From contig CAVXLC010000005.1 in assembly GCA_963762545.1 (NCBI GenBank), positions 153,571 to 217,570 of the forward strand: a DNA stretch of 64,000 nucleotides, written 5' to 3'. This document shows, piece after piece, positions 31,568 through 39,489 of this stretch. Numbering within the stretch: position 1 is the stretch's first letter; each line of letters starts with the position of its first letter. The translations under genes and the position numbers were made by a program. Source of the stretch: JABFSM01 sp963762545. Lineage in GTDB: Bacteria; Gemmatimonadota; Gemmatimonadetes; Gemmatimonadales; GWC2-71-9. Below the pieces are notes generated by a model. It did no database searches. It had not been told where the DNA came from and saw only the letters and a program-made list of their open reading frames with translations.

Positions 31568-33900
31568 GAGGCGGGGGGGAGGGCCGCCGCGGCGGGCCCG
31601 ATCCGGTCGAGCTGGTCGGCCAGGGTGCGCATGTCGAACGGTTTCTGAATCAGGGGCTGGCGGAGCCGACCGACGAACTCCGCGGCGTCGGGCGAGGCGG
31701 TGTCGCCGGTGATCATCACCAGCTTGGCGACGCTTTCGGGACTCGCCGCGGCCAGCCGGTCATGCAGCTCGATGCCGCTCAGGCCGGGCATCTTGAGATC
31801 GGTGACGATAGCGTCGTAGAAGTCGGTGCGGGGGCGGCTGTCGGGGTCGAGTCCCAGGAGCTCGAGGGCCTGGCGCCCGTCCCCGGCTTCTTCCACGATC
31901 CAGCCTTTCCGCTCGAGGTAGCGCCGGATGGCCACCCGGATCGGGCCCTCGTCGTCCACGACCAGCACCCGGCGCCGGGCCCGCTCGGTCCCCGGGGCCG
32001 GCGGAAGCACGTCGGTCCGGGGAAGCTCGGGCGTGGTTCGCGCGGCGGACCGGCGATCCATGTAGGGGAGCCGGACCGTGAATCGGGCGCCGCGCTCGCC
32101 GGGGTTCCGGTTCTCGGCGGTGAGCGTGCCCCCGTGCTGCTCCACGATGGCATGGCTCACCGAGAGCCCGAGGCCGGTGCCCTCGCCGGGGCCCTTGGTG
32201 GTGAAGAACGGCTCGAACAACCGGGGCATCACCTCGGGCGGAATGCCGGGGCCGTCGTCCTCGACGGTGAGCAGCAGGAACCGGTCCGCGACCCTGGCCT
32301 TGACCGTGACCCGGCCGCCCGGCCTGACCGCCTGAATGGCGTTGACCACCAGATTGGTGAGCACCTGCTCCATGCCCGATGGACTCGCCTCCAGCCGGGG
32401 GAGATCCTGCGACACCTGCACCTCGAGCCGGACCTCCCGGGCGGCGGCCTGGCGCTCGACGGCGGGAAGCACCCGGCGCACGACGGCCAGCGGGGAGACC
32501 GGCTCGCGGTCGTCCCGCTTGCTGCGGGCAAAGGTGAGCAGGTCGAGCACGATGGCGCGGCAGCGCTGGGATTGCTGCACGATGGTGGTGAGGGCCTCGG
32601 TATCGCCGGGGCTCTGGGATTGACCCAGCAGGTCCTGCGCGAACGCGAGAATGGCGGTGAGCGGGTTGTTGAGCTCGTGCGCCACGCCCGACACCATGCG
32701 ACCGATGGTCTCGAGCCGCGCGGCTTGCGCCAGCTGGGCCCGGGCGCGTTCCCGCTCCTCCTCGAAGAGCACCCGGTCGGTGCGGTCTCGCAGGATCAGG
32801 ACGAACCCGCCGGGCGTACCCTCGCCGATCCACCGGAGCGAGATCTCCATGGGGAACTCGCTGCCGTCGCAGCGCCGGCCCCGGAGCTCGTGGCCGCCCG
32901 GTGGCGTGGTGGCGGTGCGCTGGACCCGGTCACCGGTGCGGGACCAGAGGTCCTCCGGCGCGCCGGTCGTGACGAAGCGATCGAAGGACTCGCCCAGCAC
33001 CTGCGCCTCGTCGCAGCCGAGGACCTCGAGAGCCGCGGGGTTGCAGTGGACGATCCGGTGGGTCGCGTCAAGCAGCAGGATTCCCTCGGAGGCCGCCCGG
33101 ATGATCTGGGCCAGCCGCGCCTCGGAGCCCGCCACCTCGCGGAGCCGGGCGGCGCGGGCCTCGTCCGCCTCCCGGGACAGATCGTCCAGCACGGCCAGGA
33201 TCATTCCGAAGCCCAGCAGGAACTCGAACAGCGTATCGACGTAGGAGTTGTGACCCACCAGCCAGCCGAGCGCGCCGCCCGGCGTTGTGGTGGCGACCTC
33301 GGGTCCCGAACGAAGGAAGCCGGGGATATAGAGCGCCCACAGCCCGGCCAGCAGCACGCAGACCCATCCCAACAGCCGGCTGCCCCGCGTGCGCCGCTCC
33401 GGAGTGATGGAGAAGAGCAGCCACGCCGACACCAGGAAGATGGGAACCGAGAGGCCGCCCTGCCAGGCCATCAGCGGATTGAGATCGGTGGGGGCCAGGG
33501 CGAAGAGAATCGTGGCGACCACCACCAGCGCGAGGCCGGCGCGGAGTCCCACCCGGGGAATCGGCTGCCGGGTGACGAAGAGCCAGGTCCCCGCGAGGAG
33601 GCAGCAGAGGAAGGTCAGCTTGGCGGCGGCATAGAGCGCGTAGAGCAGGGCGACCACGAGGGAGTCGTCCTGTTGCAGGGATTCGAACGGAAGGAGAGGA
33701 AGGAGGAAGTAGCGGACCAGCAGCGCGATGACCGCGAGAGAGACCGCGCCGTACCCGGCGGCCCACCAGGTCATCCAGGGCCGGTCACCGAGTCCCCGCC
33801 GAAGCAGAAGCCCGAGCCCCAGACATAACAGGCTCGCGACGAGCTGGAACTGGATCCCGAGAGCGGCGATCTGCGCGCCGGCCAACTCGTTCGGGGTCAT
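31564..33900 (-). CDS. Hybrid sensor histidine kinase/response regulator
   Basis: A 778-residue membrane kinase. About seven N-terminal transmembrane helices (residues 14-240) form an intramembrane sensor. They are followed by a PAS domain (about 258-375), a HisKA dimerisation domain with His408 in VSGVAHELNNPLTAIL, an HATPase domain (N box about 512-525, G boxes EDDGPGIP and GEGTGLGLS), and a C-terminal receiver (about 644-770) with Asp701 in DAIVTDLKMPG. The ligand is unknown. It is the first gene of a set ending with the TauE permease (CTGA overlap) and the metallo-beta-lactamase/rhodanese gene, which suggests a link to sulfur stress, though this is inference. Confidence 0.93.
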   Translation of the reverse strand: MTPNELAGAQIAALGIQFQLVASLLCLGLGLLLRRGLGDRPWMTWWAAGYGAVSLAVIALLVRYFLLPLLPFESLQQDDSLVVALLYALYAAAKLTFLCCLLAGTWLFVTRQPIPRVGLRAGLALVVVATILFALAPTDLNPLMAWQGGLSVPIFLVSAWLLFSITPERRTRGSRLLGWVCVLLAGLWALYIPGFLRSGPEVATTTPGGALGWLVGHNSYVDTLFEFLLGFGMILAVLDDLSREADEARAARLREVAGSEARLAQIIRAASEGILLLDATHRIVHCNPAALEVLGCDEAQVLGESFDRFVTTGAPEDLWSRTGDRVQRTATTPPGGHELRGRRCDGSEFPMEISLRWIGEGTPGGFVLILRDRTDRVLFEEERERARAQLAQAARLETIGRMVSGVAHELNNPLTAILAFAQDLLGQSQSPGDTEALTTIVQQSQRCRAIVLDLLTFARSKRDDREPVSPLAVVRRVLPAVERQAAAREVRLEVQVSQDLPRLEASPSGMEQVLTNLVVNAIQAVRPGGRVTVKARVADRFLLLTVEDDGPGIPPEVMPRLFEPFFTTKGPGEGTGLGLSVSHAIVEQHGGTLTAENRNPGERGARFTVRLPYMDRRSAARTTPELPRTDVLPPAPGTERARRRVLVVDDEGPIRVAIRRYLERKGWIVEEAGDGRQALELLGLDPDSRPRTDFYDAIVTDLKMPGLSGIELHDRLAAASPESVAKLVMITGDTASPDAAEFVGRLRQPLIQKPFDMRTLADQLDRIGPAAAALPPAS

Positions 33901-33945
33901 GCCCTAATCTGTCACATCACGCCGCTTCGCGCACGGGGTCCGGCC

Positions 33946-35664
33946 TCACTCGGGCACGCCGACGTACAGCTCGCTCCCGAGGGAGCGGAATTCGCGGGAC
34001 TTGTCCGCCATGCCGGCCTCCTGCCGCGCCAGCTCCCGGAGATCCTGGGTGATGCGCATGGAGCAGAACTTGGGGCCGCACATCGAGCAGAAGTGGGCCA
34101 CCTTGGCCCCTTCGGCGGGCAGGGTCTCGTCGTGATAGGCGCGGGCCGTGACCGGATCCAGCGCGAGGTTGAACTGATCCTCCCACCGGAAGTCGAAGCG
34201 GGCCTTGGAGAGCGCGTCGTCCCAGGGCCGGGCGCGGGGATGGCCCTTGGCCAGGTCCGCGGCGTGGGCGGCGATCTTGTAGGCGATCACCCCGGCCTTG
34301 ACGTCGTCCCGGTCGGGAAGGCCGAGGTGCTCCTTCGGCGTCACGTAGCAGAGCATGGCGGTGCCATACCAGCCGATCATCGCCGCGCCGATGGCGCTGG
34401 TGATGTGATCGTATCCCGGCGCGATGTCGGTGGTGAGCGGACCCAGCGTGTAGAACGGCGCCTCGCCGCACCATTCCAGCTGCTTGTCCATGTTCTCCTT
34501 GATGAGGTGCATCGGAATGTGGCCCGGCCCCTCGTTCATCACCTGCACGTCGTACTCCCAGGCGATCCGGTTGAGCTCGCCCTGGGTCTGGAGCTCGGCG
34601 AACTGGGCGGCGTCGTTCGCGTCCGCGATGCTGCCGGGCCGGAGTCCGTCGCCGAGGGAAAACGAGATGTCGTAAGCGGCCATGATCTCGCAGATCTCGC
34701 GGAACCGGGTGTAGAGGAAGGACTCGCGGTGATGGGCCAGACACCATTTGGCCATGATCGACCCGCCCCGGGAGACGATGCCGGTGACCCGGCCGGCGGT
34801 GAGCGGGATGTAGCGCAGCAGCACACCGGCGTGCACCGTGAAGTAGTCCACTCCCTGCTCGGCCTGCTCGATCAGGGTGTCGCGGTAGATCTCCCAGGTG
34901 AGCTCCTCGGGCACGCCCCCCACCTGTTCCAGCGCCTGATAGATCGGCACGGTGCCGATCGGCACCGCCGAATTGCGCAGGATCCACTCCCGGGTCTCGT
35001 GGATGTTCCGGCCGGTGGAGAGGTCCATCACCGTGTCGGCGCCCCAGAGAGTGGCCCAGCGCAGCTTTTCCACCTCGTCGTCGATCGAGCTCCGGACCGC
35101 CGAATTGCCGATGTTGGCGTTGATCTTGACGTGAAAGCCGCGGCCGATGGCCATCGGCTCGAGCTCCGGGTGGTTGATGTTGGCGGGGATGATGGCGCGG
35201 CCGCGGGCCACTTCGGCGCGGACGAATTCCGGCGGCAGGCCTTCCCGGAGCGCCACGTACTCCATTTCCTCGGTGATCTCGCCCTTGCGGGCGTAGTGGA
35301 GCTGGGTGAGGGGGGCGGTGGCTCGGAGGACGGTAGGACGGGAGGACGGGAGGACGGGAGGTGCCGGGTCATTCCCGGCTTCCCGTCGTTCCGTCTTCCC
35401 GACCGCCCGCTTCGCAATCCAGGCCCCCCGCACATCGGGCAGCCCGTGGCGCACGTCGAACCCTTCCGGCCCGCTGGTATCGTAGACCCGGAGCGGCGGC
35501 TCGCCGCCGGCCAGGGCGATCTCCCGCATCGGGACGCGGATCCCCCGGGAGCCCTCGAGATAGACCTTGGTGGAATTGGGAAAGACGCCGCGGTAGGCGG
35601 GCGGGCTGTCGAGGTGCGACGGTCCGGCGGTCCGGGGGTCGGACTGGACAATGGGGATGGCCAT
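33946..35664 (-). CDS. thiC: Phosphomethylpyrimidine synthase ThiC
   Basis: A 572-residue radical-SAM enzyme that converts aminoimidazole ribotide to the thiamine pyrimidine (HMP-P). The C-terminal CSMCGPKFC binds the [4Fe-4S] cluster. QLHYARKGEIT, NANIGNS, MDLSTGRNIHETR, NEGPGHIPMHLI and GPLTTDIAPGYDHI are ThiC hallmarks. A stretch of about 15 residues (about 100-114, PAPPVLPSSRPTVLRA) replaces the normal linker ahead of QLHYAR. It is encoded by short tandem repeats (see 35320-35405). The gene stands alone under a TPP riboswitch, so thiamine pyrophosphate should repress it. Confidence 0.96.
   Translation of the reverse strand: MAIPIVQSDPRTAGPSHLDSPPAYRGVFPNSTKVYLEGSRGIRVPMREIALAGGEPPLRVYDTSGPEGFDVRHGLPDVRGAWIAKRAVGKTERREAGNDPAPPVLPSSRPTVLRATAPLTQLHYARKGEITEEMEYVALREGLPPEFVRAEVARGRAIIPANINHPELEPMAIGRGFHVKINANIGNSAVRSSIDDEVEKLRWATLWGADTVMDLSTGRNIHETREWILRNSAVPIGTVPIYQALEQVGGVPEELTWEIYRDTLIEQAEQGVDYFTVHAGVLLRYIPLTAGRVTGIVSRGGSIMAKWCLAHHRESFLYTRFREICEIMAAYDISFSLGDGLRPGSIADANDAAQFAELQTQGELNRIAWEYDVQVMNEGPGHIPMHLIKENMDKQLEWCGEAPFYTLGPLTTDIAPGYDHITSAIGAAMIGWYGTAMLCYVTPKEHLGLPDRDDVKAGVIAYKIAAHAADLAKGHPRARPWDDALSKARFDFRWEDQFNLALDPVTARAYHDETLPAEGAKVAHFCSMCGPKFCSMRITQDLRELARQEAGMADKSREFRSLGSELYVGVPE
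35320..35405. repeat. Period-8 tandem repeat arms within thiC
   Basis: The plus strand reads GGAGGACGGTAGGACGGGAG followed by two further GGACGGGA units, then about 20 bp, then CTTCCCGTCGTTCCGTCTTC. The second block is roughly the reverse complement of the first. The whole lies inside the thiC frame in phase and encodes a Pro/Arg/Thr-rich linker. The layout, two facing arms of short repeats, is the same as at 7409-7456 and 49975-50082. Confidence 0.55.
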
Positions 35665-35669
35665 GGGCT

Positions 35670-35802
35670 GCTCCTTGTGCGGAGCGCCGGCCGAATGGCG
35701 TTGATTCCGGACGGCCCGCGCTCCCTACGCCGGTATGAACCGGGTCAGGTTCCAAGGGTGACTTCTCAACCGGAACCAGATTCCGGTGCCCCTGGCGGTC
35801 TC
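35670..35802 (-). promoter_or_regulatory. TPP riboswitch with SD-sequestering switch
   Basis: Read on the minus strand, the leader carries the conserved THI-box core: GGGGCACC, TTGAGA, ACCCTTGGAACCTGA and CGGCGTAGGGA. The aptamer spans about 35718-35802. Downstream, three mutually exclusive pairings are visible. GCTCC (35681-35685) can pair with GGAGC (35670-35674), which contains part of the ribosome binding site AAGGAG (35671-35676). The same GCTCC is part of GCGCTCC (35681-35687), which can instead pair with GGAGCGC (35718-35724) at the 3' edge of the aptamer. Ligand binding would occupy the latter and free GCGCTCC to hide the SD, repressing thiC translation. Confidence 0.93.
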
Positions 35803-35805
35803 CGC

Positions 35806-35836
35806 AATATACTCCCGGTCAGCGCCGCCTTCCGAA
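35806..35836 (-). promoter_or_regulatory. Probable thiC promoter
   Basis: On the minus strand TATATT (35811-35806) is a good -10 hexamer a few bases ahead of the riboswitch 5' end. TTCGGA (35836-35831), 19 bp upstream, is a weak -35. The promoter would lie within the 3' end of the Bax-inhibitor-1 gene, so thiC can be transcribed independently of it. Confidence 0.45.
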
Positions 35837-36535
35837 CAGCCTGAGCAGGAACAGGAACAGGTTGATGAAATCCAGGTAGAGACTGAGCGCGCCCACGATC
35901 GCGTAGGAGCCGGCGCCTCCCTCGGGCAGCGCCAGCGCCATGGCGCGGAGCCGCCGGGCATCCCAGGCGGTGAGTGCCGTGAACGCGACGACACCGCAGA
36001 TCGACAGCACGAACTGGAACGAGTCGTTGTGCCAGAAGATGCCGACGATGGAGGCAATCACCACGCCGACCAGCCCCATCATCGCGAACTGACCGAGTCC
36101 GGCCAGGTCCCGCTTGGTGGTGGTGCCGTAGAGGGCGAGGGCGCCGAACATGCCGGCGGTCACCACGAACACGCCGGCGACCGACTGGCCGGTGAAGGCC
36201 AGCAGCACGAACGCGAAGGTCACGCCGGTGAGCCCCGAGTACAGCAGGAAGAGCAGGGCCGCGATGCCCGGGGAGAGGTGCTGGACCCGGGCCGAGAGCA
36301 CGATGACGAGGCCCAGCTGCGCGATGATGAGGGCCCAGAAGAGGGCCCGGTTGGTGGCGATGGCACCGAGCACCGCGGGCGAGGAGGCCACCGCATACGC
36401 GGTGATGGCGGTGAGGGCGAGGCCCAGGCACATCCATCCGTACACCGCGCGCAGAAACGGGGCGACTCGACTGGCCGCCGCGTCGGCGGCGAGCGCGGGC
36501 GACGGCGCCGAAGAGGTCAGGTCTGGCTGGGTCAT
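35819..36535 (-). CDS. Bax inhibitor-1/YccA family membrane protein
   Basis: A 238-residue integral membrane protein with seven hydrophobic helices and the BI-1/YccA pattern: VYGWMCLGLALTAITAYAVA near the N-terminus, ALTAWDARRLR in the sixth loop and the C-terminal GALSLYLDFINLFLFLLRLF. Bacterial members are pH-gated calcium-leak channels or FtsH modulators; the physiological role here is not determined. The start at ATG 36535 has a GGAG 5 nt upstream. The extra open frame further upstream is not BI-1-like. Confidence 0.92.
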   Translation of the reverse strand: MTQPDLTSSAPSPALAADAAASRVAPFLRAVYGWMCLGLALTAITAYAVASSPAVLGAIATNRALFWALIIAQLGLVIVLSARVQHLSPGIAALLFLLYSGLTGVTFAFVLLAFTGQSVAGVFVVTAGMFGALALYGTTTKRDLAGLGQFAMMGLVGVVIASIVGIFWHNDSFQFVLSICGVVAFTALTAWDARRLRAMALALPEGGAGSYAIVGALSLYLDFINLFLFLLRLFGRRR

Positions 36536-36608
36536 GCGCACTCCAGGTCGCAGAGACAATAGGATGCTAGCGGAGCGAGGCGGGGACGCAAGCCTCGGAC
36601 GGCACCTC

Positions 36609-37865
36609 TCACGGCAGTCCCGGCGCCACCCGGAACCGCACGACCGCCGGCAGATCGTCCTCGTCCCGGACCACGGCCCACACCAGATTCCCATCGGCCT
36701 CGACGAACCGCGACCGGGGAGGAAACTCCACCCGGCCCAGGAATCGGCCATCGGAGGAGAACACTTCGTAGACGAGGGGTGTGCGGAAGTGGGAAACCGG
36801 CGCCTTGGGATCCCGAGGCGGCGTCAGCTCCGCCTCGGGGATCCGTTCCGAGGGCGCCGGGACCCGCGCCCAGAGGCGACCGTCCCGCGCGATCGAGAGG
36901 CCGCTGAGCGGCGCTTTTCTCTCGGGAATCGGCGGGCCGGTCCAGCCCCAGTCCGGTTCGGTCATTCGCATCTGGTACTGAATCCGGGCGTGCTCCTCGT
37001 CCCGCTCAGCCCCCTCGATCGGGACCGGTTCGGCCTGCCGCCGAATCACGACCGGTTTGCCGGCACGACGAGCCAGGATGATCTCGTAGGCCCCTCCATT
37101 CGCCACCACGAAGTACCCATCGGGGTGCCAGCCCCAGGCGTAGTTCGGCGCGAACTGCGACGCGGTGCTGGAGGTTCCCCCCTTCTGATGCGCCACATAC
37201 ACCTCGCGGGGCACGTCCAGATCCGGGGGCACGAGCGAATCGCCCAGGGTGCCGCCGGTCTCGAGCCGCACCAGCCCCATCCGGCCGAGGATCTCCCCCG
37301 GCCGGGGCGGAGTCACCGGACGCCTGAGAAAGAGGGCTTCGCTGCGGTCGCTCAGGAGCCCCCTGTCGGTGGAGAATCCCGACGGCGTGGGCCAGCTGGT
37401 GACAAACGCGCCGGCCGAATCCAGGAACGAGACGCGGGAGTTCTGCGAGTCCCAGATGGCGATGCCCCCATCACCGCGGGTGACCATGCCGTTGTTCTGC
37501 CGGTATTCTCCCGGTCCCGCCCCATCGCGCCCCAGACGGCGCACCGGCTTTCCGTCGACGCCGAACAGAAAAATCGATTTGGACGGCCGATCGAAGACCC
37601 AGAACCGTCCGGCGCGGTCCACCGCGAAATCGGAGATCTCGGTGAAGAGCGTGGTATCCTCGGCGCCGGGCGCGATCCTCACCTCCTCGACGAGCCGCCG
37701 GACCGCGACCCCGGGCACCGCGCCGATCACCCGAGCGATGACGCTGTCGCCGGTGGAGTCGATGTTGGTGGCGAGCCCCGCGGCGCCGGCGCCGGCCGCG
37801 CCCGGCCCGCACGCCGCGGCCAGACCCAGCGAGCCCATCGCGCACACGATCCGAAAGGATACCAT
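36609..37865 (-). CDS. Beta-propeller lipoprotein
   Basis: A 418-residue predicted lipoprotein. The leader MVSFRIVCAMGSLGLAAAC ends in a lipobox (LAAAC). The mature protein repeats strand motifs such as DFAVDRAGRFWVFDRPSKSI, FLFGVDGKPVRRLGRDGAGPGEY and YEVFSSDGRFLGRVEFPP. These are typical of 6-bladed NHL/TolB-like propellers, many of which are annotated only as '6-bladed beta-propeller' in this phylum. No enzymatic residues can be assigned. It is divergent from the thioesterase gene over 115 bp. Confidence 0.75.
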   Translation of the reverse strand: MVSFRIVCAMGSLGLAAACGPGAAGAGAAGLATNIDSTGDSVIARVIGAVPGVAVRRLVEEVRIAPGAEDTTLFTEISDFAVDRAGRFWVFDRPSKSIFLFGVDGKPVRRLGRDGAGPGEYRQNNGMVTRGDGGIAIWDSQNSRVSFLDSAGAFVTSWPTPSGFSTDRGLLSDRSEALFLRRPVTPPRPGEILGRMGLVRLETGGTLGDSLVPPDLDVPREVYVAHQKGGTSSTASQFAPNYAWGWHPDGYFVVANGGAYEIILARRAGKPVVIRRQAEPVPIEGAERDEEHARIQYQMRMTEPDWGWTGPPIPERKAPLSGLSIARDGRLWARVPAPSERIPEAELTPPRDPKAPVSHFRTPLVYEVFSSDGRFLGRVEFPPRSRFVEADGNLVWAVVRDEDDLPAVVRFRVAPGLP

Positions 37866-37980
37866 GAGCCGGCACCTCGTTGATTGGTCCCCTGTTCGAC
37901 GCGCCGGGAGGCGCCGGGGTTGGCAGAAGACGGAGTCCAATCTACTTGACTCCTCCGGAGGGGAGGTCGAGGTTTTGCCG

Positions 37981-38451
37981 ATGCCCGCCCCGACCGACTC
38001 GGTCATTCGCGCCTGGAACCGCCTCCACCGATGGCCCGCCGGCCCCTGGCTCTTCAGCCGGTTCCTCGGGTTCCTGGTGCCGTACACCGGCACGATCGGC
38101 GCGCGGGTCCGCGAGCTCCGGCCGGGTTATGCGCGCGTGACGCTCCGGGACCGCCGCAGGGTGCGCCAGCACCTCGGCTCGGTGCACGCCGTGGCGCTGG
38201 TCAACCTGGGCGAAGTCACCAGCGGCCTCGCCATGCTGGCGGCGCTCCCGCCCCGGGTGCGGGGCATCGTGATCCGGCTCTCCGCCGAGTACTTCAAGAA
38301 GGCCCGGGGCACCCTGACCGCCGAGGCGCGGGTGACGGTACCGGAAGTGACCGGCCCAATCGAGCACCCGATCGAGGCGCAGATCACCGACGCGTCGGGC
38401 GAGCTGGTCTGCCGGGTGAGCGCGGTGTGGCGGCTGGATGTCAGACGCTAG
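37981..38451 (+). CDS. DUF4442 hotdog-fold thioesterase-like protein
   Basis: A 156-residue single hotdog-domain protein of the PaaI/DUF4442 type. It contains RQHLGSVHAVALVNLGEVTS (central helix) and the strand VIRLSAEYFKKARGTLTAEA. Relatives hydrolyse acyl-CoA, but the substrate is not predictable. ATG 37981 begins the domain; a longer open frame upstream is antisense to the propeller gene. It is followed after 36 bp by the nitronate-monooxygenase-like gene on the same strand, with period-8 GGACGCAA repeats in the gap. Confidence 0.8.
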   Translation: MPAPTDSVIRAWNRLHRWPAGPWLFSRFLGFLVPYTGTIGARVRELRPGYARVTLRDRRRVRQHLGSVHAVALVNLGEVTSGLAMLAALPPRVRGIVIRLSAEYFKKARGTLTAEARVTVPEVTGPIEHPIEAQITDASGELVCRVSAVWRLDVRR

Positions 38452-38469
38452 GACGCAAGGACGCACGGC
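38452..38469. repeat. Short AGGACGCA tandem repeat
   Basis: Directly after the thioesterase stop, AGGACGCA occurs twice in tandem and is followed by CGG. It is a single-arm member of the period-7/8 repeat family found at 4274, 7409, 35320 and 49975. Confidence 0.4.
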
Positions 38470-38487
38470 ACCGACCGGAGGGCATTG

Positions 38488-39489
38488 ATGCTCGATACGC
38501 CATTAACCCGCCAGGCCGGCATCGAGGTTCCGCTGATCTGCGGAGCCATGTATCCCTGCAGCAACCCGGAGCTGGTGGCCGCGGTATCCGACGCGGGCGG
38601 CATCGGCATCGTCCAGCCGGTGTCGCTCACCTATGTGCATGGCCACAAGTTTCGCGAAGGGCTGCAGCTCATCAAGCGCCTCACCGCCAAGCCGGTAGGA
38701 ATGAACGCGCTGATCGAGGCCTCCTCCCGGCGTTATCACGAGCGCATGGTGGAATGGGTGAGCGTCGCGCTCGAGGAGGGGATCCGCTTCTTCGTCACCT
38801 CGCTGGGGAACCCGCGCTGGGTCTGCGAGCGGGTGCACGCGGCGGGCGGTCAGGTCTATCACGACGTCACCGAGCGCAAGTGGGCGCAGAAGGGGAAGGA
38901 TGCGGGCGTCGACGGCCTGATCGCGGTGAACCGGCGCGCCGGGGGGCACGCGGGGCCCAAGAGCGCGGAGGTGCTCTACGCCGAGCTCGCCGACCTGGGG
39001 TTACCGCTGGTCTGCGCCGGCGGCATCGGCGACGCGCCCGACTTCGTGGCGGCGCTGGGCCTGGGATACGCGGGCGTCCAGATGGGTACCCGCTTCATCG
39101 CCACGACCGAGTGCCTGGCCAGCGCGGTCTACAAGCAGGCCATCCTGGACGCCGACGAGGACGACATCGTGCTGAGCGAGCGGATCACCGGCGTGCCGGT
39201 GGCGGTGATCAACACGCCGTACATCCAGCGGATGGGTCTCAAGGCCGGCCCGCTGGCCCGCTGGATGCTCCGGGGCCACAAGACCAAGCACTGGATGCGG
39301 ATGTTCTACGGGCTCAAATCGATCTGGCAGCTCAAGCGGTCGTCGCTGGACGAATCGGGTGCCAAGGACTACTGGCAGGCGGGACGGAGCGTGTCGGGCA
39401 TCACGAGTATCGAGCCGGCGGGGGCGATCGTGCGACGATTCCGCGATGCGGCGCTCAAGGCTGCTTCTGCCCCCGCCGGGTCCAGATGA
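38488..39489 (+). CDS. Nitronate monooxygenase/2-nitropropane dioxygenase-like flavoenzyme
   Basis: A 333-residue FMN TIM-barrel enzyme. Family motifs: GAMYPCSNPELVAAVSDAGG near the N-terminus, GVDGLIAVNRRAGGHAGPK with the conserved Gly-His-Ala-Gly, and the phosphate-binding CAGGIGDAPDFVAALGLGYA followed by GVQMGTRFIATTE. It oxidises nitronates or acts as a FabK-like enoyl reductase; the exact substrate is open. ATG 38488 is preferred to the TTG one codon upstream; an SD (GGAGGG) precedes it. The last 35 bp overlap the convergent plug-domain gene. Confidence 0.85.
   Translation: MLDTPLTRQAGIEVPLICGAMYPCSNPELVAAVSDAGGIGIVQPVSLTYVHGHKFREGLQLIKRLTAKPVGMNALIEASSRRYHERMVEWVSVALEEGIRFFVTSLGNPRWVCERVHAAGGQVYHDVTERKWAQKGKDAGVDGLIAVNRRAGGHAGPKSAEVLYAELADLGLPLVCAGGIGDAPDFVAALGLGYAGVQMGTRFIATTECLASAVYKQAILDADEDDIVLSERITGVPVAVINTPYIQRMGLKAGPLARWMLRGHKTKHWMRMFYGLKSIWQLKRSSLDESGAKDYWQAGRSVSGITSIEPAGAIVRRFRDAALKAASAPAGSR

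Noticed and set aside
31762..33828. A 688-codon open frame antisense to the hybrid kinase
   Set aside because: It has shadow composition (Gly/Arg/Glu/Ala), and the kinase on the other strand has all its functional motifs.
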